Shown here: piece by piece, positions 1 through 8,278 of the stretch
Layout of the letters: every line of letters begins with the position of its first letter
How positions within the stretch are numbered: the first letter of the stretch is position 1
From: Nitrospinota bacterium
GTDB taxonomy: Bacteria; Nitrospinota; Nitrospinia; Nitrospinales; VA-1
Assembly (NCBI GenBank): GCA_009873655.1
Contig: WAIB01000015.1
Coordinates: 1-55,213 of the forward strand
DNA length: 55,213 bases
Direction of reading: 5' to 3'
Made by a program: the position numbers and the translations under genes
The notes under the pieces: model-generated
What the model was told of the DNA's origin: nothing
Databases searched by the model: none
Seen by the model: only the letters and a program-made list of their open reading frames with translations

Positions 1-1114
1 TTTGCGCGGAACCACCCACACGGGATACAGAAAGACCCACGTTGATAGCAGGACGAACCCCGGAATAAAAGAGGTCCGTTTCCAGGAATATCTGCCCATC
101 TGTAATCGAAATTACGTTAGTGGGAATGTATGCCGAAACATCACCGGCCTGGGTTTCAATGATCGGCAGGGCCGTCATGGAACCGGCGCCTAACTCATCA
201 CTGAGTTTTGCGGCACGCTCCAGCAATCGGGAATGCAAAAAGAATACATCACCGGGATAGGCTTCGCGTCCCGGGGGTCTTCTAAGCAAAAGGGAAAGCT
301 GCCGATAAGCAGCGGCCTGTTTACTGAGATCATCATAAATAATCAGGCAGTGCTGGCCGTTGTCACGGAAATACTCGCCCATCGCGCATCCTGCGTAGGG
401 AGCGATGAACTGCATCGGCGCAGGGTCACTTGCGGAAGCAGAAACAACAATGGTGTATTTCATGGCATCGTGTTCTTCCAGCGTTTTCACCACCCTGGCA
501 ACGGTAGACCGTTTTTGTCCGACCGCAACATAAATACAAAACATGTTTTGGCCTTTCTGGTTGATGATCGCATCGATTGCAACCGCGGTTTTTCCTGTTT
601 GCCGGTCGCCAATAATCAATTCGCGCTGACCCCGGCCAATCGGAATCATTCCATCAATGGCTTTGATTCCTGTCTGCATGGGTTCGTGAACGGATTTTCG
701 ATCAATCACGCCCGGGGCAATCCTTTCAATGGGACCAAACTTTTCGGTTTTGATCGGGCCTTTTCCGTCAATCGCCTGACCCAGACCATCCACCACCCGG
801 CCTACCATTTCAGGACCGACAGGAACTTCCATGATTCGGCCCGTTCGTTTGACCTCATCCCCTTCCTTAATATCTTCATCGCGCCCAAGAAGTACCGCAC
901 CCACATTATCTTCTTCGAGGTTCAATACCATTCCCGACAATCCCCCAGGGAATTCCAAAAGTTCACCGGCCATAGCACTTCCCAGGCCATAAATTCGCGC
1001 GATTCCATCACCCACTGAAATCACCCGACCGGTTTCCTTGAGCTCGATCCCTTCTTCAAACCCTTCAATTTGTTTTTGAATCAGGGAGCTGATTTCATCG
1101 GCTCTTAAGTTCAC
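1..1114 (-). CDS. atpA: F1 ATP synthase subunit alpha (partial, N-terminal 371 codons)
   Basis: Nucleotide-binding non-catalytic subunit of the F1 headpiece. The frame is open from 1114 to the left edge, so about the last 130 residues are missing. It begins with GTG directly after the atpH stop (TAA 1117-1115), behind an AGGAGGT ribosome site inside the end of atpH. The translated start reads (V)[18 protein letters not shown], typical of alpha subunits. The P-loop GDRQTGKT falls at residues 169-176, the usual position for the family. It is the last gene of the operon in view; atpG, atpD and atpC would be expected past the left edge. No frameshift is seen. Confidence 0.96.
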   Translation of the reverse strand, partial: MNLRADEISSLIQKQIEGFEEGIELKETGRVISVGDGIARIYGLGSAMAGELLEFPGGLSGMVLNLEEDNVGAVLLGRDEDIKEGDEVKRTGRIMEVPVGPEMVGRVVDGLGQAIDGKGPIKTEKFGPIERIAPGVIDRKSVHEPMQTGIKAIDGMIPIGRGQRELIIGDRQTGKTAVAIDAIINQKGQNMFCIYVAVGQKRSTVARVVKTLEEHDAMKYTIVVSASASDPAPMQFIAPYAGCAMGEYFRDNGQHCLIIYDDLSKQAAAYRQLSLLLRRPPGREAYPGDVFFLHSRLLERAAKLSDELGAGSMTALPIIETQAGDVSAYIPTNVISITDGQIFLETDLFYSGVRPAINVGLSVSRVGGSAQ

Positions 1115-1666
1115 TTAGGCTACCTCCTCTTTCTCAATTGTTCGTTTCAAGATATCCAGGCGGTTGCGTATGGTGTCATCCGCAACCTGGTCACCAATAC
1201 GCAGCATCACGCCACCTATCAGCGACTCGTCCACCTCGGTATCAATCAAAATGGTTTTATTTAAAATTTTGTTCAAAGCTGTTTTCAAGCGATCGGTATT
1301 CGCATCGGTCAATTCATGGGCTGAAGCCACATGCACCCTGATCTGGCCAAGTCTTCGATCCACAACCTGCTGGAAATATTCAATAATTTTCTCCAGGTAA
1401 ATTATTTTCCCCCGCTCGTTAAGCATAAGCAGCAGGTTTTGAACCTTGCCACCTACCTGCAAGCGACTGCTCAGCTCCTCAACCACATTTTTTTTCTTTT
1501 CTGTGGAGATGGAGGGATGCTCAAAAAAACGGAGCAGCTGCTTTTCCGTTTTCATGGCTTCGCCAAACGTCACTAGATTCTGCAACGCACCCTTTAACTG
1601 GGAATCGTCTTCAATATTTCCTGAAAGTGCTTCGGCGTATCTTTTCCCTACCTGATTTTCCAACAT
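1115..1666 (-). CDS. atpH: F1 ATP synthase subunit delta
   Basis: Stalk protein joining the top of F1 to the b subunits (OSCP equivalent). At 183 residues it has normal family length. The N-terminus VGKRYAEAL and the C-terminus, with DESLIGGVMLRIGDQVADDTI (family signature region), are both present. The ATG at 1666 lies 24 bases after the atpF stop, with only a weak purine-rich ribosome site. It sits in conserved order between atpF and atpA, and its stop abuts the atpA GTG, so the two are probably translationally coupled. Confidence 0.95.
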   Translation of the reverse strand: MLENQVGKRYAEALSGNIEDDSQLKGALQNLVTFGEAMKTEKQLLRFFEHPSISTEKKKNVVEELSSRLQVGGKVQNLLLMLNERGKIIYLEKIIEYFQQVVDRRLGQIRVHVASAHELTDANTDRLKTALNKILNKTILIDTEVDESLIGGVMLRIGDQVADDTIRNRLDILKRTIEKEEVA

Positions 1667-1690
1667 CGCATTTTTTCTGGTTAAGAGATT

Positions 1691-2212
1691 TTAGTTTCTC
1701 TGGCTTTTTTCCAGCTCTTGAATAACTTGTTCAATTGACTCATCCACCAGGCGCTTTTTATCAGCATCATCCAATGCTTTTTTAAGAAACTTTTCCGTTG
1801 AGGCTATGGTCAGCGCCGCTGTGTAGCTTCGAATCTCCTGCAGCAGCTTGTTCCTGGAACTCTGAATTTCCTGTTCCGCTTCGCGTTGCGTTTGCCTCAC
1901 CTTGGCCTCTGTTTCCTGGATCGTTTTCTCTTGAAGTTTTTTGGCTTCATCGTGCGCCAATTGAACGATTGTCTCGGCCTTACCGTGCGCGGCTTTTAGT
2001 TTTTCTTCCAAGTCTGCCTTGATCTTTTCCACGTCCTGCTTCAGTCTTTCAGACTCTTCAATATCCTCACGGATTTTTTTCTCGCGGCTTTCCAGGGCTT
2101 CGAGAATTGGAGGAAAAGCAAACTTCTTCAGAACAAAAAACAAAATACCAAACGAAATCACTGACCAGAAAATCAGCGAACTAAAAACAGATACTTGTTC
2201 AAATTGAGGCAT
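1691..2212 (-). CDS. atpF: F0 ATP synthase subunit b
   Basis: Peripheral stalk of the ATP synthase: one N-terminal membrane helix (about residues 10-30) followed by a long charged coiled coil up to about residue 150. Length is 173 residues, usual for b. The family motif FPPILEALESRE follows the membrane segment. Start ATG 2212 is preceded by AAGGA at 6 bases. Only one b gene is present, with no b' paralogue in the operon, so b is expected to form a homodimer. An unusual 117-base gap separates it from atpE. Confidence 0.95.
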   Translation of the reverse strand: MPQFEQVSVFSSLIFWSVISFGILFFVLKKFAFPPILEALESREKKIREDIEESERLKQDVEKIKADLEEKLKAAHGKAETIVQLAHDEAKKLQEKTIQETEAKVRQTQREAEQEIQSSRNKLLQEIRSYTAALTIASTEKFLKKALDDADKKRLVDESIEQVIQELEKSQRN

Positions 2213-2315
2213 AATCGATCCTTAATAAAATATTCACCCATTCCCCTGCGAGGGAAGGTTAACAGTGGTAAAAGGCTTGACGTCTTCTTTGCGCTAAGTC
2301 GCGGACCCGTTACCT

Positions 2316-2336
2316 GCCGCGGTTTCCCGCTACGGC
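2316..2336 (-). other. Stem-loop at the end of atpE
   Basis: On the minus (coding) strand a GCGG-GAAA-CCGC hairpin with a GNRA-type tetraloop overlaps the atpE stop codon, and an outer GCC/GGC pair extends the stem across a 3-base bulge. A second small hairpin, TTCCC-CTGCGA-GGGAA, lies at 2241-2256. No run of T follows either one, so they look like RNA-stabilising or processing structures in the atpE-atpF spacer rather than terminators. Function is inferred only. Confidence 0.4.
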
Positions 2337-2551
2337 ATAATGATGAAAGCAATAACCAGCGCATATAGGGCGATTGCCTCAACCAGCGCGAAACCAATCC
2401 AGCAATATTTTGCTACTCTTGCTTCAGCATTCGGCTGACGTCCCACCGTCTCGATGGTTTTCGCAAAAATATAGGCAATTCCCAATGCCGCACCGAAAAA
2501 TCCGGCAGCACATAAACCCATTCCAATTAATGCAGCAGCTTCTGAACCCAT
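2330..2551 (-). CDS. atpE: F0 ATP synthase subunit c
   Basis: Proteolipid of the rotating membrane ring, 73 residues, two membrane helices joined by the polar loop GRQPNAEA. The ion-binding carboxylate is the Glu in the second helix (ALVEAIALY). The flanking residues lack the Ser-Thr pair and the first-helix Gln of sodium-type rings, so proton coupling is most likely (inference). A strong AAGGAGG ribosome site precedes the ATG, in keeping with the high copy number of c. The stop codon lies inside a stem-loop. Confidence 0.96.
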   Translation of the reverse strand: MGSEAAALIGMGLCAAGFFGAALGIAYIFAKTIETVGRQPNAEARVAKYCWIGFALVEAIALYALVIAFIIMP

Positions 2552-2572
2552 TCTTTCCTCCTTAACTAAAAA

Positions 2573-3304
2573 TTAATGTAACTTGATCACATCGCCAATG
2601 TAGACACAGGTTAGCGTTGTGAAAATATATGCTTGAATGAAAGCGATAGCGATTTCTAATCCATTGATGATGACGGTGAAACCAAAAGGCAGCCAGCCCA
2701 GCCATAAAGGCCCGGTCATTGCCAAACCAAACAGTACAGCTAAAACAGTATGCCCCGCTGTCATATTGGCGAACAATCGCACAGCAAGGGATATCGGACG
2801 CGCCAGCATACTGATGATTTCGATGGGAATCATGACAGGAATCAAAACCTTGGGTATTCCCGGCGGCACCAGAATTCCGAGAAAATGCATCCCATGTTTA
2901 GAAAATCCGATTACCAGAGTCATGATGAAAATTCCTGTGGCGAATGCGCCGGTGACCACCAGTTGACTGGTAATCGTGTAGGACCCGGGAAACAAGCCTA
3001 TCAAATTGCAGGAAAGTATAAATATAAACAGGCTCGCGATAAAAGGAACATACTTCCTCCCTTCATCCTCGCCAATAAACTCGTAAACCAGACTTCTGAT
3101 AAACTCCATGGCAATTTCAAGGACGCTTTGAAGCTTACCCGGAATCAGGGACATTCCCCGTTTGGCGGGAAGCATGAACATACTGCCTATGACAGCCAGC
3201 CCCACCCACATTGCTACAACCGCGTTATTGATTGAAAGATCTAACCCGCCAATATGAATGGGGACAAGAGTGTGGACTTCAAAATGATGTAAAGGACTTT
3301 CCAT
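2573..3304 (-). CDS. atpB: F0 ATP synthase subunit a
   Basis: Membrane stator subunit that carries the proton half-channels. At 243 residues it is of normal length, with five to six hydrophobic segments. The essential arginine is in the signature ISLAVRLFANMTAGH near residue 180, and the last helix carries NGLEIAIAFIQAYIF. It starts 3 bases after the atpZ/I stop and is followed 21 bases later by atpE, the standard a-c-b order. Confidence 0.96.
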   Translation of the reverse strand: MESPLHHFEVHTLVPIHIGGLDLSINNAVVAMWVGLAVIGSMFMLPAKRGMSLIPGKLQSVLEIAMEFIRSLVYEFIGEDEGRKYVPFIASLFIFILSCNLIGLFPGSYTITSQLVVTGAFATGIFIMTLVIGFSKHGMHFLGILVPPGIPKVLIPVMIPIEIISMLARPISLAVRLFANMTAGHTVLAVLFGLAMTGPLWLGWLPFGFTVIINGLEIAIAFIQAYIFTTLTCVYIGDVIKLH

Positions 3305-3307
3305 AGT

Positions 3308-3556
3308 TTACTGATTTTCCAAATCTTTATTTTCAGGGTCTTCTTCTACGGTCAACTTCATTGCAAACCGGTACACACCCAGACAACCAGCAGCGACGCC
3401 AAACACAATTCCCACCACCAGGCCCCAGGGCTTTGAACCAAAAAAATAATCCAGCGCATACCCTAGCAAGCCGCCGATGATCGTTGCTACCGTCAGTTCG
3501 GTTCCCAACCTGAACGCAATCTGCATACCTTGACGGAAGCCGCTGTTTTTACTCAT
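3308..3556 (-). CDS. AtpZ/AtpI-like small membrane protein of the ATP synthase operon
   Basis: An 82-residue protein with two hydrophobic hairpin helices (about residues 20-38 and 42-65) and charged ends. It resembles the AtpZ/AtpI family: small proteins encoded ahead of atpB that assist c-ring assembly or ion supply. The motif GYALDYFFGSKPWGLVVGI is typical of the AtpZ type. It is the first gene after the operon promoter. The ATG at 3556 has no clear Shine-Dalgarno sequence, so initiation may be weak. Family call is confident, exact function is not. Confidence 0.8.
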   Translation of the reverse strand: MSKNSGFRQGMQIAFRLGTELTVATIIGGLLGYALDYFFGSKPWGLVVGIVFGVAAGCLGVYRFAMKLTVEEDPENKDLENQ

Positions 3557-3596
3557 TTATTTGTTGCTTGGGGGGGTTACCCAGAAAACCGGGGCT

Positions 3597-3625
3597 ATCA
3601 TACCTCAACGATTTAAAGTTGTCCA
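3597..3625 (-). promoter_or_regulatory. Sigma70-type promoter of the ATP synthase operon
   Basis: Read on the minus strand: -35 TGGACA (3625-3620, 5 of 6 to consensus), 17-base spacer, -10 TATGAT (3602-3597, 5 of 6). Predicted start of transcription is near 3590, giving a leader of about 34 bases to the atpZ/I ATG. It is the best housekeeping promoter match I found in the window. Confidence 0.65.
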
Positions 3626-3781
3626 AATAAAATATTTTTTACGCTTTTTCTGCTATAAGTTACTGAAATATAGAATAAAAATTTACCCCAGCGAAATCCG
3701 GCCAGGTCAATTGCAATCCGGTTCAGCTTGAGTATCCCGGCTTTTACAGGGCAATTCGTTATTTAAAATGCTTGGGTTTCT

Positions 3782-4108
3782 TTAGTAAGGAAGGGTTCCA
3801 TATTTTGCTTCATATTGGTCAAGCGGCACCATATCAATTGCATCCCAGGGACAACCTTCCAAAAAGGTATCCATGGGACCTTTGCTGATGCATTTTTTAC
3901 AACCTATACATAATAGAGGATCAACGTCTACCCTGTTGAATGCCGGAGCATCCGGGTTCTCTACCTCAAACATACACTTTTCAACCGGACATTCAGTGAC
4001 ACAAATTGGCGAGCCACCGCAACCTGTACAGGCATCATTTATAACAGCAAGTATCTTGGGTTTTCTTTTTCGCTTTACGTCTCTCTTAGCCTTTTCCTTG
4101 GTTGCCAT
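3782..4108 (-). CDS. 2[4Fe-4S] bacterial ferredoxin
   Basis: A 108-residue electron carrier with a Lys/Arg-rich N-terminal stretch and two cluster-binding regions: CTGCGGSPICVTECP, and CIGCKKC followed after a short insert by a Cys in EGCPWD. The order of cysteines supports two [4Fe-4S] clusters. The inserts (GGSPI and SKGPMDTFLE) make it longer than clostridial ferredoxins. I chose ATG 4108 (MATKEKAK) because GAGAAAG stands 6-12 bases upstream; a TTG at 4123 would add five residues. It is separated from the ATP synthase operon by 225 bases that include that operon's promoter. Partner enzymes are not visible here; a low-potential donor role is inferred. Confidence 0.88.
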   Translation of the reverse strand: MATKEKAKRDVKRKRKPKILAVINDACTGCGGSPICVTECPVEKCMFEVENPDAPAFNRVDVDPLLCIGCKKCISKGPMDTFLEGCPWDAIDMVPLDQYEAKYGTLPY

Positions 4109-4456
4109 GAAATACTTTCTCAAAAATATATAAATAAGATGAAGCCTACCGATTCTAACAAAACCGGCGGCAATTATAACCTTATTCTAAAATGTTTTTC
4201 AATTATTGTAATGGGTCCCTGAGACAATTAAATCCCTGCCCAAGCTTCCCGGGTTCCTCCTGTAACATTGGCAAATTAAAGCGGCTCCGGCTTGTATTAC
4301 CTTTTACCCTGTATTAAGATAGTAAGGAATTGCGATAAGTTCAATCCATTTAAAGGGTTGCGGGCTTTTCATTTTCTTTCCCTGGCAGGATTAAAAAATT
4401 TCAAACTTCCAGGTCTCCTTTTTCGCCAGATTTCCAAGGAGATACGATTAAAAATA
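4109..4456. other. Divergent intergenic region, ferredoxin / holB
   Basis: 348 bases without a supported gene between divergent genes. The holB frame stays open upstream to 4292, but that stretch lacks family similarity and a ribosome site. A weak promoter candidate for holB is TTGTAT (4292-4297), a 17-base spacer and TAAGAT (4315-4320). Nothing else stands out. Confidence 0.4.
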
Positions 4457-5470
4457 ATGGCATTCAACCGAATATTGGGGCAGGAAAAACCCAAACAAAT
4501 CTTAAAAAATGCACTCCAAAACAGCAGTGTGGCACACGCCTACCTGTTTTATGGACAAGAAAGTATTGGCAAAAAAAAAGCAGCAATCGAATTAGCCAAG
4601 GCACTGAACTGCGGTTCCTCCATAGACGGTGACCCTTGCGATCAATGCAGTTCCTGCCGGAAAATTGAAAACAATACCCATCCGGATTTCTTTTTTTTGG
4701 AACCTTTAAAAAGCACGCCCACAGCCCGCGAAGCGATTATAAAAATTGAAGCCATTCGCGAATTACAAAGGAAACTCGCTTACCAACCTTACGAGGGAAA
4801 GGTAAAAGTGGCAGTAATTGATGATGCCGATCTTATGAATTTGCAAGCCGCAAATTCATTTTTAAAAACTCTCGAAGAGCCACCCTCATCAACCCTGTTG
4901 ATTTTAATTTCATCGCATCCATTCAAATTATTACCCACAATTATTTCCAGGTGCCAAACCATCCGGTTTCAACCGCTTAATCCTGAAAACATAAAAAGGA
5001 TTTTAAAAGAAACCGTTTCTGAAGAGATGGCAGAAGATTCCACGCTCGACTTTCGCACCATCCGGTCTCGCGGCAGTGTCAAAAAAGCGCTGACAGAAGA
5101 TATGGAAGATATCGCAAATATTCGGGAGGAAATGGTAAATCTTCTGCAAAACATATCATTTGACCGCATGGATATAGTATTCTCTCATGCCAAGTCCTGG
5201 GCTCGCCAATCCGATCAATGGGAAATGATTTTAAATGAACTCATGGAACTGGTTCGCGACATCGCATTTTTTCGATCCGGTTGTTCTGAATCAGAAATTT
5301 TCAATCGCGACATTGCTTCTACGCTGAAACCGTTAGCCGCAAGAAGAAGTGTAAAATCCTGGTTGGAAATGTTCAATGCGGTACACACAACAAAAGCGGC
5401 CTTATCGGGAAATGCCAATGCCCAGCTGTTTTTTGAAAATATGCTTATAGATTTTTGCAAGGTTGCATAA
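4457..5470 (+). CDS. holB: DNA polymerase III subunit delta'
   Basis: Clamp-loader subunit that helps load the sliding clamp at the replication fork. The 337-residue frame starts MAFNRILGQEKPKQIL, the usual delta' opening. A modified P-loop (YGQESIGKKKAA), a four-cysteine zinc module (C..CDQCSSC), and sensor regions TLEEPPSSTLLIL and ISRCQTIRF follow in order. ATG 4457 was chosen by this homology; AAGGAG lies rather far upstream (4434-4439). The ricT-like gene follows 5 bases after its stop, so the two are likely co-transcribed. Confidence 0.92.
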   Translation: MAFNRILGQEKPKQILKNALQNSSVAHAYLFYGQESIGKKKAAIELAKALNCGSSIDGDPCDQCSSCRKIENNTHPDFFFLEPLKSTPTAREAIIKIEAIRELQRKLAYQPYEGKVKVAVIDDADLMNLQAANSFLKTLEEPPSSTLLILISSHPFKLLPTIISRCQTIRFQPLNPENIKRILKETVSEEMAEDSTLDFRTIRSRGSVKKALTEDMEDIANIREEMVNLLQNISFDRMDIVFSHAKSWARQSDQWEMILNELMELVRDIAFFRSGCSESEIFNRDIASTLKPLAARRSVKSWLEMFNAVHTTKAALSGNANAQLFFENMLIDFCKVA

Positions 5471-5475
5471 AGATC

Positions 5476-6351
5476 ATGAATGTGACAGCTGAAGAAACAA
5501 AAAATACCGAAGTTCACCCGGAAAAACCCAGGTTCCTAATTGGAGTCCGGATTAACAACCAGGTCAAATCAGAACTTTACGACCCAAAGGACCTGAAACT
5601 CAGGGTTGGAATGTCCGTGATGGTCAACACGAATCAAGGTCTGAAAATGGGACTTGTGGCCTCAAATAAAATAATCAATTTTTCGAAAAACAAAGATCAA
5701 AACATTTACAAAGTGGTTCGTATAGCCAACGAAAATGATTTTCAAGCAGAAAATCGACGACAGAAAACAGAACATAAAGCCAAAAATTTATGCTCACAAA
5801 AAATTTCCGAACTGGAACTGCCAATGAACCTGAGCCGGGTTGTCCATCAACCCCACATGAACAAAACCATTTTCTTTTTTACCGCAGAAGGAAGAGTGGA
5901 TTTCCGTCAACTCATTCGCGACCTGGCATCAAACCTTCGCCACCGCATAGAAATGAAACAGGTAGGGGTCCGGGATGAGGCAAAGGTGGTGGGGGGTTTC
6001 GGAATATGCGGTGAAACATTGTGTTGTTCCTCATGGTTACCCGACTTCACCCCTGTCACGATTAAAATGGCAAAAACCCAGGGACTGGCTTTAAACCCAA
6101 GTAAAATTTCAGGCGTATGCGGCCGGTTGATGTGCTGCCTTCAATACGAGCATGAAAACTACAAGGAACTGGCGAAGGGGCTTCCAAGGGCAAACAGCCA
6201 TATTCAGACACCCGATGGGCCGGGCAAAGTTTTAAAAAATGAAATACTCGAACAAAAGATTATCGTTCGCCTGGATGATGAAAGCATTATGACCTACCAT
6301 AAGGGAGAATTAAAAAATAATCCATCGCAGACCCAAACCCCTGATTCTTAA
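5476..6351 (+). CDS. ricT: PSP1-domain protein, RicT/YaaT-like
   Basis: A 291-residue protein of the PSP1 family. In Bacillus the homologue RicT (YaaT) forms the Fe-S RicAFT complex acting on RNA processing and development; in other bacteria it is usually encoded between holB and metG, as here. The PSP1 core (about residues 65-240) carries the conserved cysteine clusters CGETLCC and CGRLMCC, probable Fe-S ligands. ATG 5476 is preferred over an upstream TTG inside holB. The C-terminal 40 residues are polar. A role in this organism, where RicA and RicF are not seen, is unknown. Confidence 0.85.
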   Translation: MNVTAEETKNTEVHPEKPRFLIGVRINNQVKSELYDPKDLKLRVGMSVMVNTNQGLKMGLVASNKIINFSKNKDQNIYKVVRIANENDFQAENRRQKTEHKAKNLCSQKISELELPMNLSRVVHQPHMNKTIFFFTAEGRVDFRQLIRDLASNLRHRIEMKQVGVRDEAKVVGGFGICGETLCCSSWLPDFTPVTIKMAKTQGLALNPSKISGVCGRLMCCLQYEHENYKELAKGLPRANSHIQTPDGPGKVLKNEILEQKIIVRLDDESIMTYHKGELKNNPSQTQTPDS

Positions 6352-6361
6352 ATACTGAAAC

Positions 6362-8278
6362 ATGACAGAAAAAAAATTTTATATCACCACCCCCATTTAT
6401 TACGTAAACGATGTGCCTCATATCGGCCATGCCTACACAACCATTGCCGCAGATGTTGCTGCACGTTTCAAAAGGTTAGAAGGATACGATGTGTTTTTTC
6501 TGACAGGAACGGATGAACACGGGCAAAAAGTCCAACAGGCAGCTCATGACTTGAAGGTCACCCCTCAACAGCATGTGGACAAACTTCATCAGCGTTTTAA
6601 AGAACTGTGGGTGAAGCTCAATATTTCAAACAGCGATTTCATCCGTACCACCGAAGAAAGACATAAAGTTCTGGTATGCGATATTCTGCAAAACCTTTAT
6701 GACAAAGATGAAATTTATCGTGACAGCTACGAGGGATGGTACTGCACCCCCTGCGAAAGGTTCTGGACTGAAAAAGATTTGCAGGAAGGCAATTGCCCGG
6801 AATGCAAACGTAAAGTAGAAAAAATAGAAGAACATAATTATTTTTTTCGAATGGGCAAATACCAGGAGTGGCTGGTTGAAAAAATAAAAAGTGATCCCCA
6901 TTTTATTCTCCCCGCATCGCGAAGAAATGAAGTCCTGGGTTTCCTTGAAAAACCATTGGAAGACCTCTGTATCTCGCGACCCAAATCAAGGCTGCCCTGG
7001 GGTATCCCCCTTCCTTTCGATAAGGATTATGTAACTTATGTGTGGTTCGATGCGCTTATCAATTACATCTCCATTCATGGGTCCCTGGATGATATTAAGG
7101 CAAGCGGCTTTTGGCCCGCCGACCATAATATGGTGGGAAAGGATATTCTGACCACACACGCGGTTTACTGGTCCACCATGCTGAAGGCCATTGGATTGGA
7201 ACCTCCCAAGAACATATTTGCCCACGGATGGTGGACGGTGAATGGGCAAAAGATGTCAAAATCACTTCATAATGTAGTCGAGCCCAACCAGCTCGCAGAC
7301 CAGTTCGGGGTGGATGTCATCCGCTATTTCCTTTTAAGGGAAGTTCCTTTTGGCCTGGATGGAGACTTTTCACACAAGGCCTTGATTGGACGCCTCAACA
7401 GCGACCTCGCAAACAACCTGGGAAACCTTTTGAACCGCACTGTTAACATGATGAAAAAATATTTCGACGGTGCCGTTCCGACACCCGGAAACAAGGAAGA
7501 AGAAGATATAGGACTGGAAAATAAAGCCAGGGAAGTTATTGAAGAAGTCCGAACTCTTCTTGAAGAACTGTCTTTTAATAAAATCCTGCAAAAAATCTGG
7601 GAGCTGGTAGATATCACAAACCAATATATTGACAAAACCGGACCCTGGAACCTCGCCAAAACGGATGAGGGAAAAGAAAGACTGAAAACGGTCATGTATA
7701 ACGCGGCCGAATCCTTACGTGTTCTGGGAGTTTTACTCTTTCCATTCATGCCAAAAAGCTGCGAATCGCTTATGCTGCAGCTGGGTGTGTCAAATACCAT
7801 TGAAGAACAGGGAATGGCATCGGTGGAAAAGTGGGGCAACCTGTCTCCCGGAACCCAAACACAGAAAGCCAGGCAGCTCTTCCCCCGGATAGAAGACAAA
7901 CAAGCAGCAAAAATTCTAGCCGAACTGGAAACCAAAAGTAAAAAAGAAGATGAAGACAAGATCAGCATCGACGATTTCATGAAGGTGGACCTGCGCACTG
8001 GAAAAATCCTGGAAGCTGAAAAGGTAAAAAAATCCAAAAAGCTGATCCAGCTCAAGATAGATATAGGGACGGAAAAAAGACAAATACTGGCAGGCATCGC
8101 CGAAAGTTATGAACCGGAAGATTTGATCGGGCGCACGGTTATCATTGTCGCCAACCTGAAACCGGCAAAGCTGATGGGAATCGAATCACAGGGCATGGTT
8201 CTGGCAGCCAGCAACGGAGAAAAAATCCTGCTTGCGGGATTCGATTCTGAGCCAGGCAAGGGAATTCAAGTACGATGA
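6362..8278 (+). CDS. metG: Methionine-tRNA ligase with C-terminal tRNA-binding domain
   Basis: Charges tRNA-Met. At 638 residues: Rossmann catalytic domain with HIGHAYT near residue 21, one zinc knuckle (CTPC ... CPEC, about 125-145), KMSKS motif in GQKMSKSLHN near residue 300, an alpha-helical anticodon domain, and a Trbp111/EMAP-II-like domain from about 535 to the end (IDDFMKVDLRTGKILEAEKV) that dimerises and binds tRNA. The start is ATG at 6362, 10 bases after the previous stop. Its TGA overlaps the next ATG (ATGA), indicating coupling to the TatD fusion gene. Confidence 0.97.
   Translation: MTEKKFYITTPIYYVNDVPHIGHAYTTIAADVAARFKRLEGYDVFFLTGTDEHGQKVQQAAHDLKVTPQQHVDKLHQRFKELWVKLNISNSDFIRTTEERHKVLVCDILQNLYDKDEIYRDSYEGWYCTPCERFWTEKDLQEGNCPECKRKVEKIEEHNYFFRMGKYQEWLVEKIKSDPHFILPASRRNEVLGFLEKPLEDLCISRPKSRLPWGIPLPFDKDYVTYVWFDALINYISIHGSLDDIKASGFWPADHNMVGKDILTTHAVYWSTMLKAIGLEPPKNIFAHGWWTVNGQKMSKSLHNVVEPNQLADQFGVDVIRYFLLREVPFGLDGDFSHKALIGRLNSDLANNLGNLLNRTVNMMKKYFDGAVPTPGNKEEEDIGLENKAREVIEEVRTLLEELSFNKILQKIWELVDITNQYIDKTGPWNLAKTDEGKERLKTVMYNAAESLRVLGVLLFPFMPKSCESLMLQLGVSNTIEEQGMASVEKWGNLSPGTQTQKARQLFPRIEDKQAAKILAELETKSKKEDEDKISIDDFMKVDLRTGKILEAEKVKKSKKLIQLKIDIGTEKRQILAGIAESYEPEDLIGRTVIIVANLKPAKLMGIESQGMVLAASNGEKILLAGFDSEPGKGIQVR

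Noticed and set aside
233-1018. A 261-codon open frame on the plus strand
   Set aside because: It lies wholly antisense to the atpA reading frame, which has clear family motifs; the predicted protein has no recognisable features.
7324-8097. A 257-codon frame on the minus strand within metG
   Set aside because: Fully antisense to metG; the protein is Ser-rich shadow translation of the metG helices.
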